Below are positions 23,061 through 31,398 of a stretch of 46,568 nucleotides of DNA, piece after piece. Source of the DNA: CAZHOS01 sp964534605 (lineage in GTDB: Bacteria > Patescibacteriota > Saccharimonadia > Saccharimonadales > VXPC01). Location of the stretch: positions 1 to 46,568 of the forward strand of contig CAZHOS010000005.1 of NCBI GenBank assembly GCA_964534605.1. The letters run 5' to 3'. The notes under the pieces are model-generated. The model was given only the letters and a program-made list of their open reading frames with translations, ran no database searches and was not told the DNA's origin. Numbering within the stretch: the stretch's first letter is position 1; each line of letters begins with the position of its first letter. Position numbers and translations under genes: made by a program.

Positions 23061-23453
23061 ATGAGTTTTTTTGAAAACTACCTAGGTACTCGCTTTGAGG
23101 AAGGAGAATCTCTGGGCGTTTACGACCTAGACAATGCGCCTGCTATAGAAGTTGTATCGGCCAAGCTTGATGGATCCATCCTAGAAATAGTACCGTTCCT
23201 CTTCCCGACATCAAGCGACTTCCCCGAAGGACTGCCAAAGACTGCAATATTAGCAAGCGCCGAGAGCTTAGGCTCTGACATACTCTGGGCAAAAAAAGAC
23301 GAAGCTAACCATCACTGCCTCAGACTATCCCGGATTATTCAGGCAAGCTGGCGCTGCTTTAATTTAGTAGAGATTCCAGATCTATCATTAGAATTAACTC
23401 CAGAGGCGGTACTGCTTAGTCAGAGCATTAACGGACTCGTTATCGCCGAATAG
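23061..23453 (+). CDS. Hypothetical protein, 130 aa, overlapping the lysS 3' end
   Basis: Unrecognised soluble protein, acidic, with alternating beta-like segments (AIEVVSAKLDGSILEIVPFL). A near-consensus promoter is correctly placed and no Shine-Dalgarno is seen. The last 60 bp are antisense to the end of lysS, an unusually long convergent overlap. The stop is TAG. The codon content looks ordinary, which supports a real gene, but homologues would decide. Confidence 0.5.
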   Translation: MSFFENYLGTRFEEGESLGVYDLDNAPAIEVVSAKLDGSILEIVPFLFPTSSDFPEGLPKTAILASAESLGSDILWAKKDEANHHCLRLSRIIQASWRCFNLVEIPDLSLELTPEAVLLSQSINGLVIAE

Positions 23454-25343
23454 AGCGATACCGTAGATGTCTACTTCGTCCATTGATTGGCCTGCAAGCG
23501 CTTCTACAATCTCACTGTCGACATTTGTCTCTATCATTTCGCGCACAAAAACGTGCATCTTAACGTTACTGTCCTTGGCCTTTTTGTATAGTTTGCGCAG
23601 ATCCTTGAGCTCGGCTTTCTTTATAAGTATTGGGTGCTGCGAATTGCGCGGTAGCTGGTGGCTATCACGGGTTACGAAGAACTCGCCACTATCGAACTCG
23701 CCCTTGGCCATTTGGTGTGCGTGGTAGGCGCTCATATGGGCGGCAGTGTTGGCAACCTGCCACGGCTCTAAGGCCTTATTAACGACGGCTACGATACGCT
23801 TGCTGTCGTCCTGTTGTCGTTGCCCAGATGCTGCCAGCAAACCAGACGGACCATATATTTCTGGATAGATGTCCTTGGTAGACTCCTCAACCTCGGCGCG
23901 TAGCTGCGGAAAGACTACGCCCTCACGCGCCGTGACGCCCTCAAAAATCCAAAATACGCGCTCGCTATTACCCCAGCCGCAAGCCGGGGGCATGCCGTAC
24001 TCCAGCATCTCGACATAGTCCATGTCTAGCATCTGGGCTTCTTCGTCGCCTTTGTCGCGCATAGCCTGCTGTGCCATAAACCTATCCAGCTGATCGACTG
24101 GATCATTGAGCTCGCTCCAGCCATTACCTAGTTCGGAGCCAGCGATGACTGGCTGAAAACGCTGTACGTAATTAGAGTTGTCGTCACTTGCTTTGCTAAG
24201 CGGCGATATAAACGCAGGGGTATTAATAAGCCAGACTGGGCCGACCACGTCTTTGCGAATATTCTTCCAGAGCTTATCGATACCACGCGGCAGGCTGTCT
24301 TGCTTCTCGACCTCGAGACCATTGGCCTTAAGGGCAGCGGCTACTTGCTCTATTGTGCAGTCAAAGACGTCTATGTCGTAATGCTTTTTGATAACTTCGG
24401 CGTAATCCCATTGCTCCCACTGCCCTGCCATATCGATCTGCTGACCACGGAAGTCAAACTGCAGAGTGCCAAAAGTTTGCTGCAGCACGTGGCGATACAT
24501 ATCCTCCATAAACTTCATGCCGTCCTGCCAGTCTGCGTAAGCCCAGTACCATTCCATAGCAATATGCTCGGGCAGATGTTCGTCGCTATAATTCTCGTTC
24601 CTAAAGCGCGGGCCGAGGTCGTAGACTTTATTCATGCCACCGCCAAGCAGACGTTTGAGGGGCAGCTCGTGGCTAATACGTAGATAGAAGTCTTCGCCCA
24701 GGGCGTCCATGTGGGTAACGAACGGATTAGCGTCGGCACCACCAGTTGTGTGCTCTAGTACTGGCGTGTTGATCTCGCTAAAGCCGTTCTGGTTTAAGTA
24801 ACTGCGTGTCGCATCCCAGAAAGCGCTACGGCGCATAAAGCGTGCCCGCACGTCGTCATTGATCGTCATATCCAGATAGCGGCGGCGCATACGAGTCTCT
24901 TTGTCCTCTAGCTTGTCTGGCAGTGGGCGCAGGACTTTGCTAAGGATACGCAGCCCTTTCGTCTCGACAGACAGCTCCCCGCTATCGCTATGTGCAACAA
25001 CGCCGGCAGCCTCGATAATGTCCCCACGGGTCAGTAGACCTAGGTCGCTAAAACCGAGTAAGCCTTTGGGATGCTCTGCCTCTAGCGACTCGGCCCGTAC
25101 AATCAGCTGGATTTCGGCACCTTCGTCACGAATATCCAAGAACATAACCTGGCCATGCTCGCGGATGCTCATTAACCTGCCGGCCACGCAGGCGCCATTA
25201 CCGATGTATTGATCCGGCTGCCCTACTATGGCTGCGACAGCTGTATCGCGAAAGCTCTTAGCCGGATACGGATTGATCCCCATATCCTTCATGCGCTGCA
25301 GTTTAACCAGCTGTTCTTGTCGGTATTCTTTTAGTGATGCCAT
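23394..25343 (-). CDS. lysS: Lysyl-tRNA synthetase (class II) with C-terminal DUF2000 domain
   Basis: A protein of 649 residues against ~500 for ordinary bacterial LysRS. Residues ~45-140 form the anticodon-binding OB fold; ~145-490 are the class II core with motif 2 RFRNE (246-250). Motif 3 is divergent, CGWGNSERVFWIFEG (455-469) where GLGIGIDR-type text is usual, but keeps the Arg. Residues ~515-649 match DUF2000, a peptidyl-tRNA-hydrolase-II-like fold: RIVAVVNKALEPWQVANTAA, MHVFVREMIET, GIALFGDNESVNALTKQ. The added domain could edit or hydrolyse misacylated or peptidyl-tRNA, which is inference. The enzyme charges tRNA-Lys in the cytoplasm. The start ATG has no clear Shine-Dalgarno. Confidence 0.92.
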   Translation of the reverse strand: MASLKEYRQEQLVKLQRMKDMGINPYPAKSFRDTAVAAIVGQPDQYIGNGACVAGRLMSIREHGQVMFLDIRDEGAEIQLIVRAESLEAEHPKGLLGFSDLGLLTRGDIIEAAGVVAHSDSGELSVETKGLRILSKVLRPLPDKLEDKETRMRRRYLDMTINDDVRARFMRRSAFWDATRSYLNQNGFSEINTPVLEHTTGGADANPFVTHMDALGEDFYLRISHELPLKRLLGGGMNKVYDLGPRFRNENYSDEHLPEHIAMEWYWAYADWQDGMKFMEDMYRHVLQQTFGTLQFDFRGQQIDMAGQWEQWDYAEVIKKHYDIDVFDCTIEQVAAALKANGLEVEKQDSLPRGIDKLWKNIRKDVVGPVWLINTPAFISPLSKASDDNSNYVQRFQPVIAGSELGNGWSELNDPVDQLDRFMAQQAMRDKGDEEAQMLDMDYVEMLEYGMPPACGWGNSERVFWIFEGVTAREGVVFPQLRAEVEESTKDIYPEIYGPSGLLAASGQRQQDDSKRIVAVVNKALEPWQVANTAAHMSAYHAHQMAKGEFDSGEFFVTRDSHQLPRNSQHPILIKKAELKDLRKLYKKAKDSNVKMHVFVREMIETNVDSEIVEALAGQSMDEVDIYGIALFGDNESVNALTKQYRLWS

Positions 25344-25407
25344 GCTAATAATAAGAATACAGCAGACAGAGACGTCTAGCTAGAGGTGAGGCCTACAATC
25401 TGCGGCG

Positions 25408-25851
25408 TCAGTTGGAACCAATAGGTGTCCAAGAAGTCTTAGCTAGATACGCGTGCAGACGAGGACGGCGCGATTCTGTCCTCCACTGAATCGCACACAA
25501 GCCTTCGCTGCTTGCTGCAGCCTTAGCAGTCTCTGCAATCAAGCGTACTGACATAGCTCTAGATCGCTCGGCATCAGAAGTCTGCTGGTGCAAAGATAGA
25601 TCAAGGAGACGCAGCAAAGGCGCTGTATTGACTGCCTCGTCGCAGAAAGGCTCGAACATAGGATCGCTCAGATAAACTTCTACAAGGCCTGTGACGACTT
25701 CTAGTAGGCCTTGGTTCTTTACTGCATCAAAGACAGCTTTACAGTCCTCTTCTTCCGGGCAAACCGGTGCATCAAAACCCAGGTCGCTGCCCGGCACCAA
25801 AAATAACGTAGGGTCTACATTGTATCTATCAAAAAGTTTGTTGGTGCTCAT
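25408..25851 (-). CDS. Hypothetical protein, 147 aa
   Basis: No family recognised. Mostly helical and acidic, with two Cys near VCPEEEDCKAV (~30-40) and an Arg-rich patch (TESRRPRLHAY) near the C-terminus. No membrane helix. It lies between lysS and greA on the same strand but is separated from greA by a repeat copy and terminator, so it is probably transcribed on its own. The stop is TGA. No Shine-Dalgarno precedes the ATG. Confidence 0.5.
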   Translation of the reverse strand: MSTNKLFDRYNVDPTLFLVPGSDLGFDAPVCPEEEDCKAVFDAVKNQGLLEVVTGLVEVYLSDPMFEPFCDEAVNTAPLLRLLDLSLHQQTSDAERSRAMSVRLIAETAKAAASSEGLCAIQWRTESRRPRLHAYLAKTSWTPIGSN

Positions 25852-25937
25852 TGTCTATCTTGCTCACTATCACTTAGGGAATACTCTCACGAAAACTCTC
25901 AACCACCAAGCACAAGCAAAATAAAATCTTATAGTCG

Positions 25938-26039
25938 AAGCCGAGAGCTCGGCTTGGGTGTAGCTTGAAGACTTTATTAGAAACCCGCCGCAGGGGGCGT
26001 ACATATAGTACGTTGACCGAGGACAGCTAGTCTACAAAG
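25938..26039 (+). repeat. Solo stem-loop relative of the 185-bp element (copy F)
   Basis: A perfect hairpin AAGCCGAG/CTCGGCTT (25938-25955) precedes a bulged stem CTTGAAGACT.../...AGTCTACAAAG (25964-26039). The cap CGCAGGGGGCGTACATATAG then TACGTTGACCGAGGACAGCT differs from copy B1 at only a few, often compensating, positions. As with the full copies, it lies downstream of a gene (greA) after a terminator hairpin. Confidence 0.55.
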
Positions 26040-26077
26040 AAAGAAAAAGAGCGGCTTTTGCCGGCTCTTTGCTTTCT
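26040..26077 (-). terminator. greA terminator
   Basis: On the minus strand AAAGAGCCGGC AAAA GCCGCTCTTT forms an almost perfect stem followed by TTCTTTCTTTG. It starts ~18 bp past the greA stop and occupies the place of the terminator hairpin in the full repeat elements. Confidence 0.8.
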
Positions 26078-26094
26078 GGTCTGTGGTTATGGGG

Positions 26095-26553
26095 TTAGGA
26101 GATGGAGGCGACAGTGTACTTCTTAGTCTCTGCCGGCGTAACAATCTCTACCTTCTCGCCCAAAGCTGCACCAAGCAGTGCCTTGCCGATTGGCGACTCG
26201 TCGCTTACCTTACCTTCTAAAGGATCGGCCTCGACGGTGCCTACGACGCTAAAAGTAACTTTCTTGTTGCCGCTCTTTAGCTCGACAGTAGAACCTAGTC
26301 GGACCTTATCGTGCTTGCGCGGGGTCTTAATAACTTCGACGTTCTTAAGGATGTGGTCAATCTGCTTGATGCGCTTCTCTAGACGATCTTGCTCGAGCTT
26401 CGCATTTTGATATTCGGCGTTCTCTGATAGGTCTCCTTGCTCGCGGGCCAAGCTAATGGCCTCGGCAACTGCCGGACGCTTTGACAATAGCTCTTCCAGC
26501 TCTGCTTCGAACTCTCGGATACCCTCACTTGTTAGGTGGAATTGTTTCTTCAC
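26095..26553 (-). CDS. greA: Transcription elongation factor GreA
   Basis: A protein of 152 residues, close to the family norm of ~158. The N-terminal coiled coil (~8-75) carries the tip motif LAREQGDLSENAEYQNAK, with the acidic residues that stimulate RNA polymerase transcript cleavage. The C-terminal FKBP-like domain ends SPIGKALLGAALGEKVEIVT. It rescues backtracked polymerase. The start is GTG at 26553, fixed by AGGAG 8 nt upstream. A promoter ~165 bp upstream gives a leader with the inverted repeat CCTATATG/CATATAGG, so regulation in the leader is possible. Confidence 0.95.
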   Translation of the reverse strand: MKKQFHLTSEGIREFEAELEELLSKRPAVAEAISLAREQGDLSENAEYQNAKLEQDRLEKRIKQIDHILKNVEVIKTPRKHDKVRLGSTVELKSGNKKVTFSVVGTVEADPLEGKVSDESPIGKALLGAALGEKVEIVTPAETKKYTVASIS

Positions 26554-26716
26554 CTTATTACTCCTATCTATACGCCCTATATGATTTGGCTCGACAAAGT
26601 CTGCCCATATAGGCCGTGTTGTTGACCAGCTGATGTTGGACGAAAGCTTACCGCCTAGTAGCAGAATGTGCCGCTTGGCAAGCTGTCTGTCCCCTTAACT
26701 CCTAGCTTGAGGCAAG

Positions 26717-26745
26717 ATAATACACCTTCTTTGATCGTTTGTACA
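26717..26745 (-). promoter_or_regulatory. Putative greA promoter
   Basis: TGTACA and TATTAT are 17 bp apart on the minus strand, just after the proS stop. The predicted leader (~160 nt) is long for this genome. Confidence 0.45.
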
Positions 26746-26755
26746 GTGTAGGTTA

Positions 26756-28000
26756 CTAGGACTTGGCTTTTATGAGATCAATAACTTCGTCAATCGTCTT
26801 TGTCTCTGCCTGAGAAGAAGTGCGCTCTTTAAACTCTACACCGCCTGCCTCCAGGCTGCGTCCGCTAATAACAACACGGTACGGAAATCCTAACAGATCA
26901 GCATCAGCAAACTTGTTACCAGGTCTTATGTCGCGCTCGTCATGCAGATAACTAATGCCGGCCTCGGTTAGCTTTTGGCAAATAATATCTGCTTGGTCCG
27001 GCTGGTCGATCTCGGCTAAATACACCAGGTAGGGGCTGATCTGTGCGGGCCAGACGAGGCCTTTGTCGTCACTGAGCATCTCGGTAATCACGCCAATAAG
27101 ACGCGTAATGCCTATCCCGTAGGAACCAAGAATAACGGGCTGCCTCTGGCCCTCCTTGTCGGTAAAATACAGTCCAAGCTGCTCGGATTTGGTGCCACCA
27201 AAGCTAAATATATTGCCAACCTCGGCCGCCTTCTTTTTGACGAGGTCTTCCTTTTTGACCCCGAGCTCACCCAACACCTCGTCGTTTAGAGCCTCTTCGT
27301 TTATCGCCAGCTTTTTTTGCTCATGCACATAAATAATGTCTTCACCTGCCTCGCAGATTGTCTGGAATTCGTGGCTATATTTTGTGAACGCCCCGCCGGA
27401 TGCGTAAGTAAAGTAAGTCTGCTCGCCTATGCCAAGACGCTGGAAGATGCGGTGGTAAGCCTCTATGCAGCTGTCATAAAAAGTCTGGTGGGACTCCTGG
27501 CTATCGCTATAGCTATAGAGGTCCTTCATGGTAAATTCGCGCCCGCGCATGATGCCACTCTTGGCTCGTAGTTCGTTACGTAGCTTATTCTGGAACTGAT
27601 AGACATACCGAGGCAAGTCCTTGTAGCTGCTGATGTGGTTGATCATCATATCGGTAATTGGCTCTTCGTGCGACCAACCAAGACCCAGCTCGCTGCCGTT
27701 CTTTAGCTGGGTACGAAACCAGACATCTACCTGCTTGTCATCCCAGCGGTCGGTCTTGGACCAAACGTCTTTGCGCTGCAGCGAGCTCATCAGCATCTCG
27801 TTGCCACCGATGGCATTCATCTCTTCGCGTACGATCTGTTTTATGTTTTCGGCAACCTTCCAGCCTAGCGGCAACAGGTCGTAGACGCCTGCCATCTCTT
27901 TATGTATGTAGCCTGCCTGAAGCAGCAGTTTGGCATTCTTGGCTGTCTCGTCCGCTGGAATATTTTTGGTAGTTTTGGTTGCTAATTGTGTGATCTTCAT
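26756..28000 (-). CDS. proS: Prolyl-tRNA synthetase, short form without insertion domain
   Basis: A protein of 414 residues. Class II motifs: motif 1 region PLGWKVAENIKQIVREEM, motif 2 RNELRAKSGIMRGREFTMKD, motif 3 GSYGIGITRLIGVI. The anticodon domain (~325-414) contains LHDERDIRPGNKFADADLLG. The ~180-residue editing (INS) domain found in many bacterial ProRS is absent: motif 2 and motif 3 are joined by a short acidic linker. Free-standing editing factors usually compensate in such organisms; none is in this window. I chose ATG 28000 with GAGG 8 nt upstream; the longer frame to 28189 has Cys/Tyr-rich non-family sequence. Confidence 0.93.
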   Translation of the reverse strand: MKITQLATKTTKNIPADETAKNAKLLLQAGYIHKEMAGVYDLLPLGWKVAENIKQIVREEMNAIGGNEMLMSSLQRKDVWSKTDRWDDKQVDVWFRTQLKNGSELGLGWSHEEPITDMMINHISSYKDLPRYVYQFQNKLRNELRAKSGIMRGREFTMKDLYSYSDSQESHQTFYDSCIEAYHRIFQRLGIGEQTYFTYASGGAFTKYSHEFQTICEAGEDIIYVHEQKKLAINEEALNDEVLGELGVKKEDLVKKKAAEVGNIFSFGGTKSEQLGLYFTDKEGQRQPVILGSYGIGITRLIGVITEMLSDDKGLVWPAQISPYLVYLAEIDQPDQADIICQKLTEAGISYLHDERDIRPGNKFADADLLGFPYRVVISGRSLEAGGVEFKERTSSQAETKTIDEVIDLIKAKS

Positions 28001-28044
28001 CTTTATTACCTCTGAATAATCAGTATACCTCAAACCTCGCGCAG

Positions 28045-28791
28045 CTACGCCAAAAAGAGCACATAAAAAGCCAGAGCATTTTTGATAGCATGCATAATAA
28101 TAGGTGCCAGCAAAGTCTTCGTGCGCTCCAGCGCAATAATCATAAAGACACTCAACAATGCAGTATCCATAGCAACCAGCACCTGCCAATCGGCACCCCT
28201 AATATGGGCCAGCCCAAAAAGAATACTGGTCACCGCAGCAGCAGAGACAACCCCAGTTAGTTTGCTCAAACGCTGATATAGAAAACCCCTAAATAGCAGC
28301 TCTTCTATCAGGGGGGCTAGGACGACAAGCGTCAAGAATGCTGGTATCAAAGAGGCTCCCTGCAGCGCCCTGTCAAAACCAATGCTCTGATCCCCATCGA
28401 GCTGAACGTAATCCTGCCACTCCAGAAGAAGGAGGATACTAGCAGAAGAGATTATGTACAAAAATTGCAGGACAGCAATGCTACCAAGATGCTTTAGTTT
28501 TAGCCTGCGCACGCCCAACTGGCGAAGAGTCGTACGTACGCTGCCTCGATGATGCTTGTTGAGCACCAGGGAAAGCAGCCCAGCAACGACTAGAGCAAGG
28601 GCACTAAAGGCTACCAGGTTTTGCCATGGCGACACAGAGTCGGGGCTTCTAATAAAATCCGGCTCCAAAAGCAGCAGTACTAAGGCTGCCGCAACCTGCC
28701 CTAAAAAGAAGATGGCAACGGCCAGCAGGACCGTTAACGCAACTCCTTTTGTTCGAAAATTAGTACTGTGCTGTTCCTGCCTAGAGGTCAA
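28045..28791 (-). CDS. CPBP-family (CAAX-type) intramembrane protease
   Basis: A protein of 248 residues with about eight hydrophobic helices. APLIEELLFRGF carries the EExxxR motif and SILFGLAH the following histidine; together they form the glutamate-dependent active site of CPBP/Abi proteins. Bacterial members process or chaperone membrane peptides; the target is unknown. The start is TTG at 28791, overlapping the rseP stop (TTGA) with AAGG six bases upstream, so translation is coupled to rseP. Confidence 0.85.
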   Translation of the reverse strand: MTSRQEQHSTNFRTKGVALTVLLAVAIFFLGQVAAALVLLLLEPDFIRSPDSVSPWQNLVAFSALALVVAGLLSLVLNKHHRGSVRTTLRQLGVRRLKLKHLGSIAVLQFLYIISSASILLLLEWQDYVQLDGDQSIGFDRALQGASLIPAFLTLVVLAPLIEELLFRGFLYQRLSKLTGVVSAAAVTSILFGLAHIRGADWQVLVAMDTALLSVFMIIALERTKTLLAPIIMHAIKNALAFYVLFLA

Positions 28792-29972
28792 AAGAACCTT
28801 CTGATGTCTACGACTGTTATAACAAGCATTAGCAGCAGTAACATAGCCATACTACTGCCAACGATCTTCTCCTCGGTATCCTTTGTTAGTGGCTTCTTAA
28901 GAATCTTGCGGAAGAGCACGGTTAACATCAAGCGTCCGCCGTCTAGGGCTGGTATTGGCAGGGTGTTCATGATGGCTAAGGTTAGCGAGATAATAGCGAT
29001 GATCATCAGAATAAACCTAAACCCAAGGTTAGCCCCTTCCTTTAAAATAAAGAAGATACCAACAGGGCCAGACACTGACTCGCTAGCTGTCGTTGTGTCC
29101 CCGGCAAACAAGGCGCTGACAGCCGTCCACAGTCCTTGTAATGTTACCTTGCTGTATTGTAGTGCCAAACCAACGCCAGTGATTGGCGCCGACCATGTGC
29201 TCTTCTGTAGTACGAAGTCTGTCGCCACAACACCCAGGTAGCCCATCGCTGGTGAGCACGAGCTGCCGCCAGCGGCAAGGCATTGTTCGCGCTCGACCAC
29301 ACTAGCCTCTATGACTTCTTGGGTGCGCAAGGTTGGGGCGAGCGTTAGTTGGCCGCCGTCCCGCTCGACAACTAGGTCGACTGTTTGTCCAGCTAGCTGG
29401 GGCGTTAAATTACCGAGCGTCATATTTGTATCGATATTCTGGCCCGCCAGCGATATCAGCTTGTCACCCAGCTGTAGGCCAGCTGCATCCGCTGGTGAAT
29501 CATCGGCAACAAAAGACGTGATTGCAGTCGAGCTCGCAATAGTCGTGTCCGAGGCGATAGTAAACTGCTCTTCGTCGGCGAAGCCGGCTGTTGGTAGTAG
29601 CCTGGGGATGCCGATTAAAGCCAATAGAGTAAACAAAGCAATGGCTGTCAGGAAGTTGACTACAACACCAGCCAAAATAATCTTGGTCTTCACCCATAGG
29701 CGCTGAGACCCGTAAGTGCCTTTGCCCTTAGCAGTATCGTTTTCGCCCTTGAGCTTTACAAAGCCGCCAAGCGGTAGCCAGTTGATGGTGTACAGGCTGC
29801 GGAATATCCCCTTGCCCATAACCTTGCCAACCATGCGCGGCGGAAAGCCGAGGCCGAACTCTTCTACCTCTACCCCGTTACGTTTGGCAACCAAGAAATG
29901 GCCGTACTCGTGCAGTACAACTAAAAGCTGAAACAAAATTATGCCCAAAGCTACTAACAGAAATGTCTGCAT
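28788..29972 (-). CDS. rseP: RseP-family site-2 zinc metalloprotease
   Basis: A protein of 394 residues. Helix 1 carries VVLHEYGHFLVAK with zinc ligands His21 and His25 and catalytic Glu22. The C-terminal NTLPIPALDGGR supplies the third ligand, Asp. A PDZ domain lies between (~155-225: DDSPADAAGLQLGDKLISLA). Four membrane helices are expected. It cleaves anti-sigma factors or remnant signal peptides within the membrane. The stop is TGA and overlaps the CPBP start. GAGGA lies ~10 nt before the ATG. Confidence 0.92.
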   Translation of the reverse strand: MQTFLLVALGIILFQLLVVLHEYGHFLVAKRNGVEVEEFGLGFPPRMVGKVMGKGIFRSLYTINWLPLGGFVKLKGENDTAKGKGTYGSQRLWVKTKIILAGVVVNFLTAIALFTLLALIGIPRLLPTAGFADEEQFTIASDTTIASSTAITSFVADDSPADAAGLQLGDKLISLAGQNIDTNMTLGNLTPQLAGQTVDLVVERDGGQLTLAPTLRTQEVIEASVVEREQCLAAGGSSCSPAMGYLGVVATDFVLQKSTWSAPITGVGLALQYSKVTLQGLWTAVSALFAGDTTTASESVSGPVGIFFILKEGANLGFRFILMIIAIISLTLAIMNTLPIPALDGGRLMLTVLFRKILKKPLTKDTEEKIVGSSMAMLLLLMLVITVVDIRRFF

Positions 29973-30060
29973 TTGTGATAAATCCTCTACTTACTTTAGG
30001 AGAATATAATACAGTAATTCTTATGCTGGCACCACCTGCAAATACCTTCTGCCTACGAAG

Positions 30061-30759
30061 CTACTTACCTATGCGCCTATCACGGGAACAGTAAGCGTTA
30101 ATCGCTTGTTCCATATCGTTGGTAGTGAAGTCAGGCCAATTCTTATCGACAAAAAAGAATTCTGCGTATGCTGCACGCCATAGCTGAAAGCCGCTAATAC
30201 GGTGTTCTCCACTCGTGCGGATCACCAGGTCCAGTTCTGGAACCTCTGGTGTATACAAGAATTGCTCAAAGGTCTTTTGGTCCAATTTATCGGCTGATAG
30301 CCCAGACTCTACAGCTGCCTTTGCAGCATCTATAATCTCTGTTTGACCCCCGTAGTTAAAGCACATGACTAAAGTCCCTGCCGTGTTGTCTTTCGTTGAA
30401 TCCTCTAGATCAACCATAGCTTCTTTAACGCTTTTTGGTAGCTTGTCGTGGCTTCGCTGTCCGGCAAAGACTACCTTTAGGTTATCGCTAAGTAGCTTGT
30501 CTTTCTCCTTTTTCATCAACCTGACAAATAGGCTCATCAAGTGCCCTACTTCTTCTTCTGTGCGTTTCCAGTTTTCAGTAGAAAAAACAAACAAGCTTAT
30601 ATACTCGACGCCCATGTCCAAAGCTTTTTGTAAAACTTCTCGGATGTTTTCTGTGCCAGCATTATGGCCCTTAATAGAGGCTAGACCCTTGGCCTTGGCC
30701 CAACGACGATTACCGTCCAGTATGACCCCAACGTGACGTGGTGCAGTTATATCTGACAT
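30061..30759 (-). CDS. uppS: Undecaprenyl diphosphate synthase
   Basis: A protein of 232 residues, the normal length. Signature motifs of cis-prenyltransferases: HVGVILDGNRRWAKAKG (substrate P-loop with the catalytic Asp), SLFVFSTENWKR, and the C-terminal RTSGEHRISGFQLWRAAYAE. It makes the C55 lipid carrier for envelope glycans, which fits the polysaccharide genes elsewhere in this window. I prefer ATG 30759; TTG 30771 would add four residues. It lies 21 bp after frr with no separate promoter visible. Confidence 0.94.
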   Translation of the reverse strand: MSDITAPRHVGVILDGNRRWAKAKGLASIKGHNAGTENIREVLQKALDMGVEYISLFVFSTENWKRTEEEVGHLMSLFVRLMKKEKDKLLSDNLKVVFAGQRSHDKLPKSVKEAMVDLEDSTKDNTAGTLVMCFNYGGQTEIIDAAKAAVESGLSADKLDQKTFEQFLYTPEVPELDLVIRTSGEHRISGFQLWRAAYAEFFFVDKNWPDFTTNDMEQAINAYCSRDRRIGK

Positions 30760-30780
30760 GTCTCGTACCAATCCCGCAGG

Positions 30781-31332
30781 CTAAACCTTGAGGATCTCTT
30801 CTTCTTTTAGCTTAGCAGCTGACTCGATTGACTTCTTGACCTTAGCCATAGCTTCGTCAATGTCTGACTCTAGGCCTTTCGCCTCGTCACCCTTAAGACC
30901 CTCTGTCTTTATCTGCTTGATGCCGTCATGGCGTGCGTTACGCATACTGATAAAGGCATCTTCCATCTTTTCCTTAACAACCTTGACTATCTGCTGGCGG
31001 CGCTCGGTAGTCAGGGGTGGCACCGGTATGCGCACAACCCGACCGTCGTCGCTTGGGTTGAGTCCAAGCTGCTGGTCGGCACGGATCGCTGTACTGATAG
31101 CCTCTATGTTTGTTGGATCAAAAGGTGTGATCTGCAAGGTTGTTGCCTCGGGCACGGTAATAGAGCCAACCTGAATGAGTGGCATCTTTGTCTCGTAAGC
31201 TTCAATCATCAGGCCATCAAGCATACTGGGGTGAGCGCGGCCAGTGCGCAGCTTGCTGATCTCGTCACTAAAATGAGCCTCACTCTGCGCGAACTTGTCT
31301 GCCGTCGTTTTGACTATCTGGTTTCCGTCCAT
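30781..31332 (-). CDS. frr: Ribosome recycling factor
   Basis: A protein of 183 residues, the expected length. It contains the family segments ELSKLRTGRAHPSMLDGL-like (EISKLRTGRAHPSMLDGL), RIPVPPLTTERRQQIVK and RNARHDGIKQIK. It splits post-termination ribosomes with EF-G. A perfect AAGGAGG lies 7 nt before the ATG. It sits between tsf and uppS in the same operon. Confidence 0.96.
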   Translation of the reverse strand: MDGNQIVKTTADKFAQSEAHFSDEISKLRTGRAHPSMLDGLMIEAYETKMPLIQVGSITVPEATTLQITPFDPTNIEAISTAIRADQQLGLNPSDDGRVVRIPVPPLTTERRQQIVKVVKEKMEDAFISMRNARHDGIKQIKTEGLKGDEAKGLESDIDEAMAKVKKSIESAAKLKEEEILKV

Positions 31333-31398
31333 GACTTAACCTCCTTGGGCTTTAAGTATTGATATGCTTATACCTATTATAGCTTAGATACGACGATT

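Noticed and set aside
28001..28189. N-terminal extension of proS to position 28189
   Set aside because: Cys/Tyr-rich text unlike ProRS that overlaps the 3' end of the CPBP gene. The ATG at 28000 has a Shine-Dalgarno.
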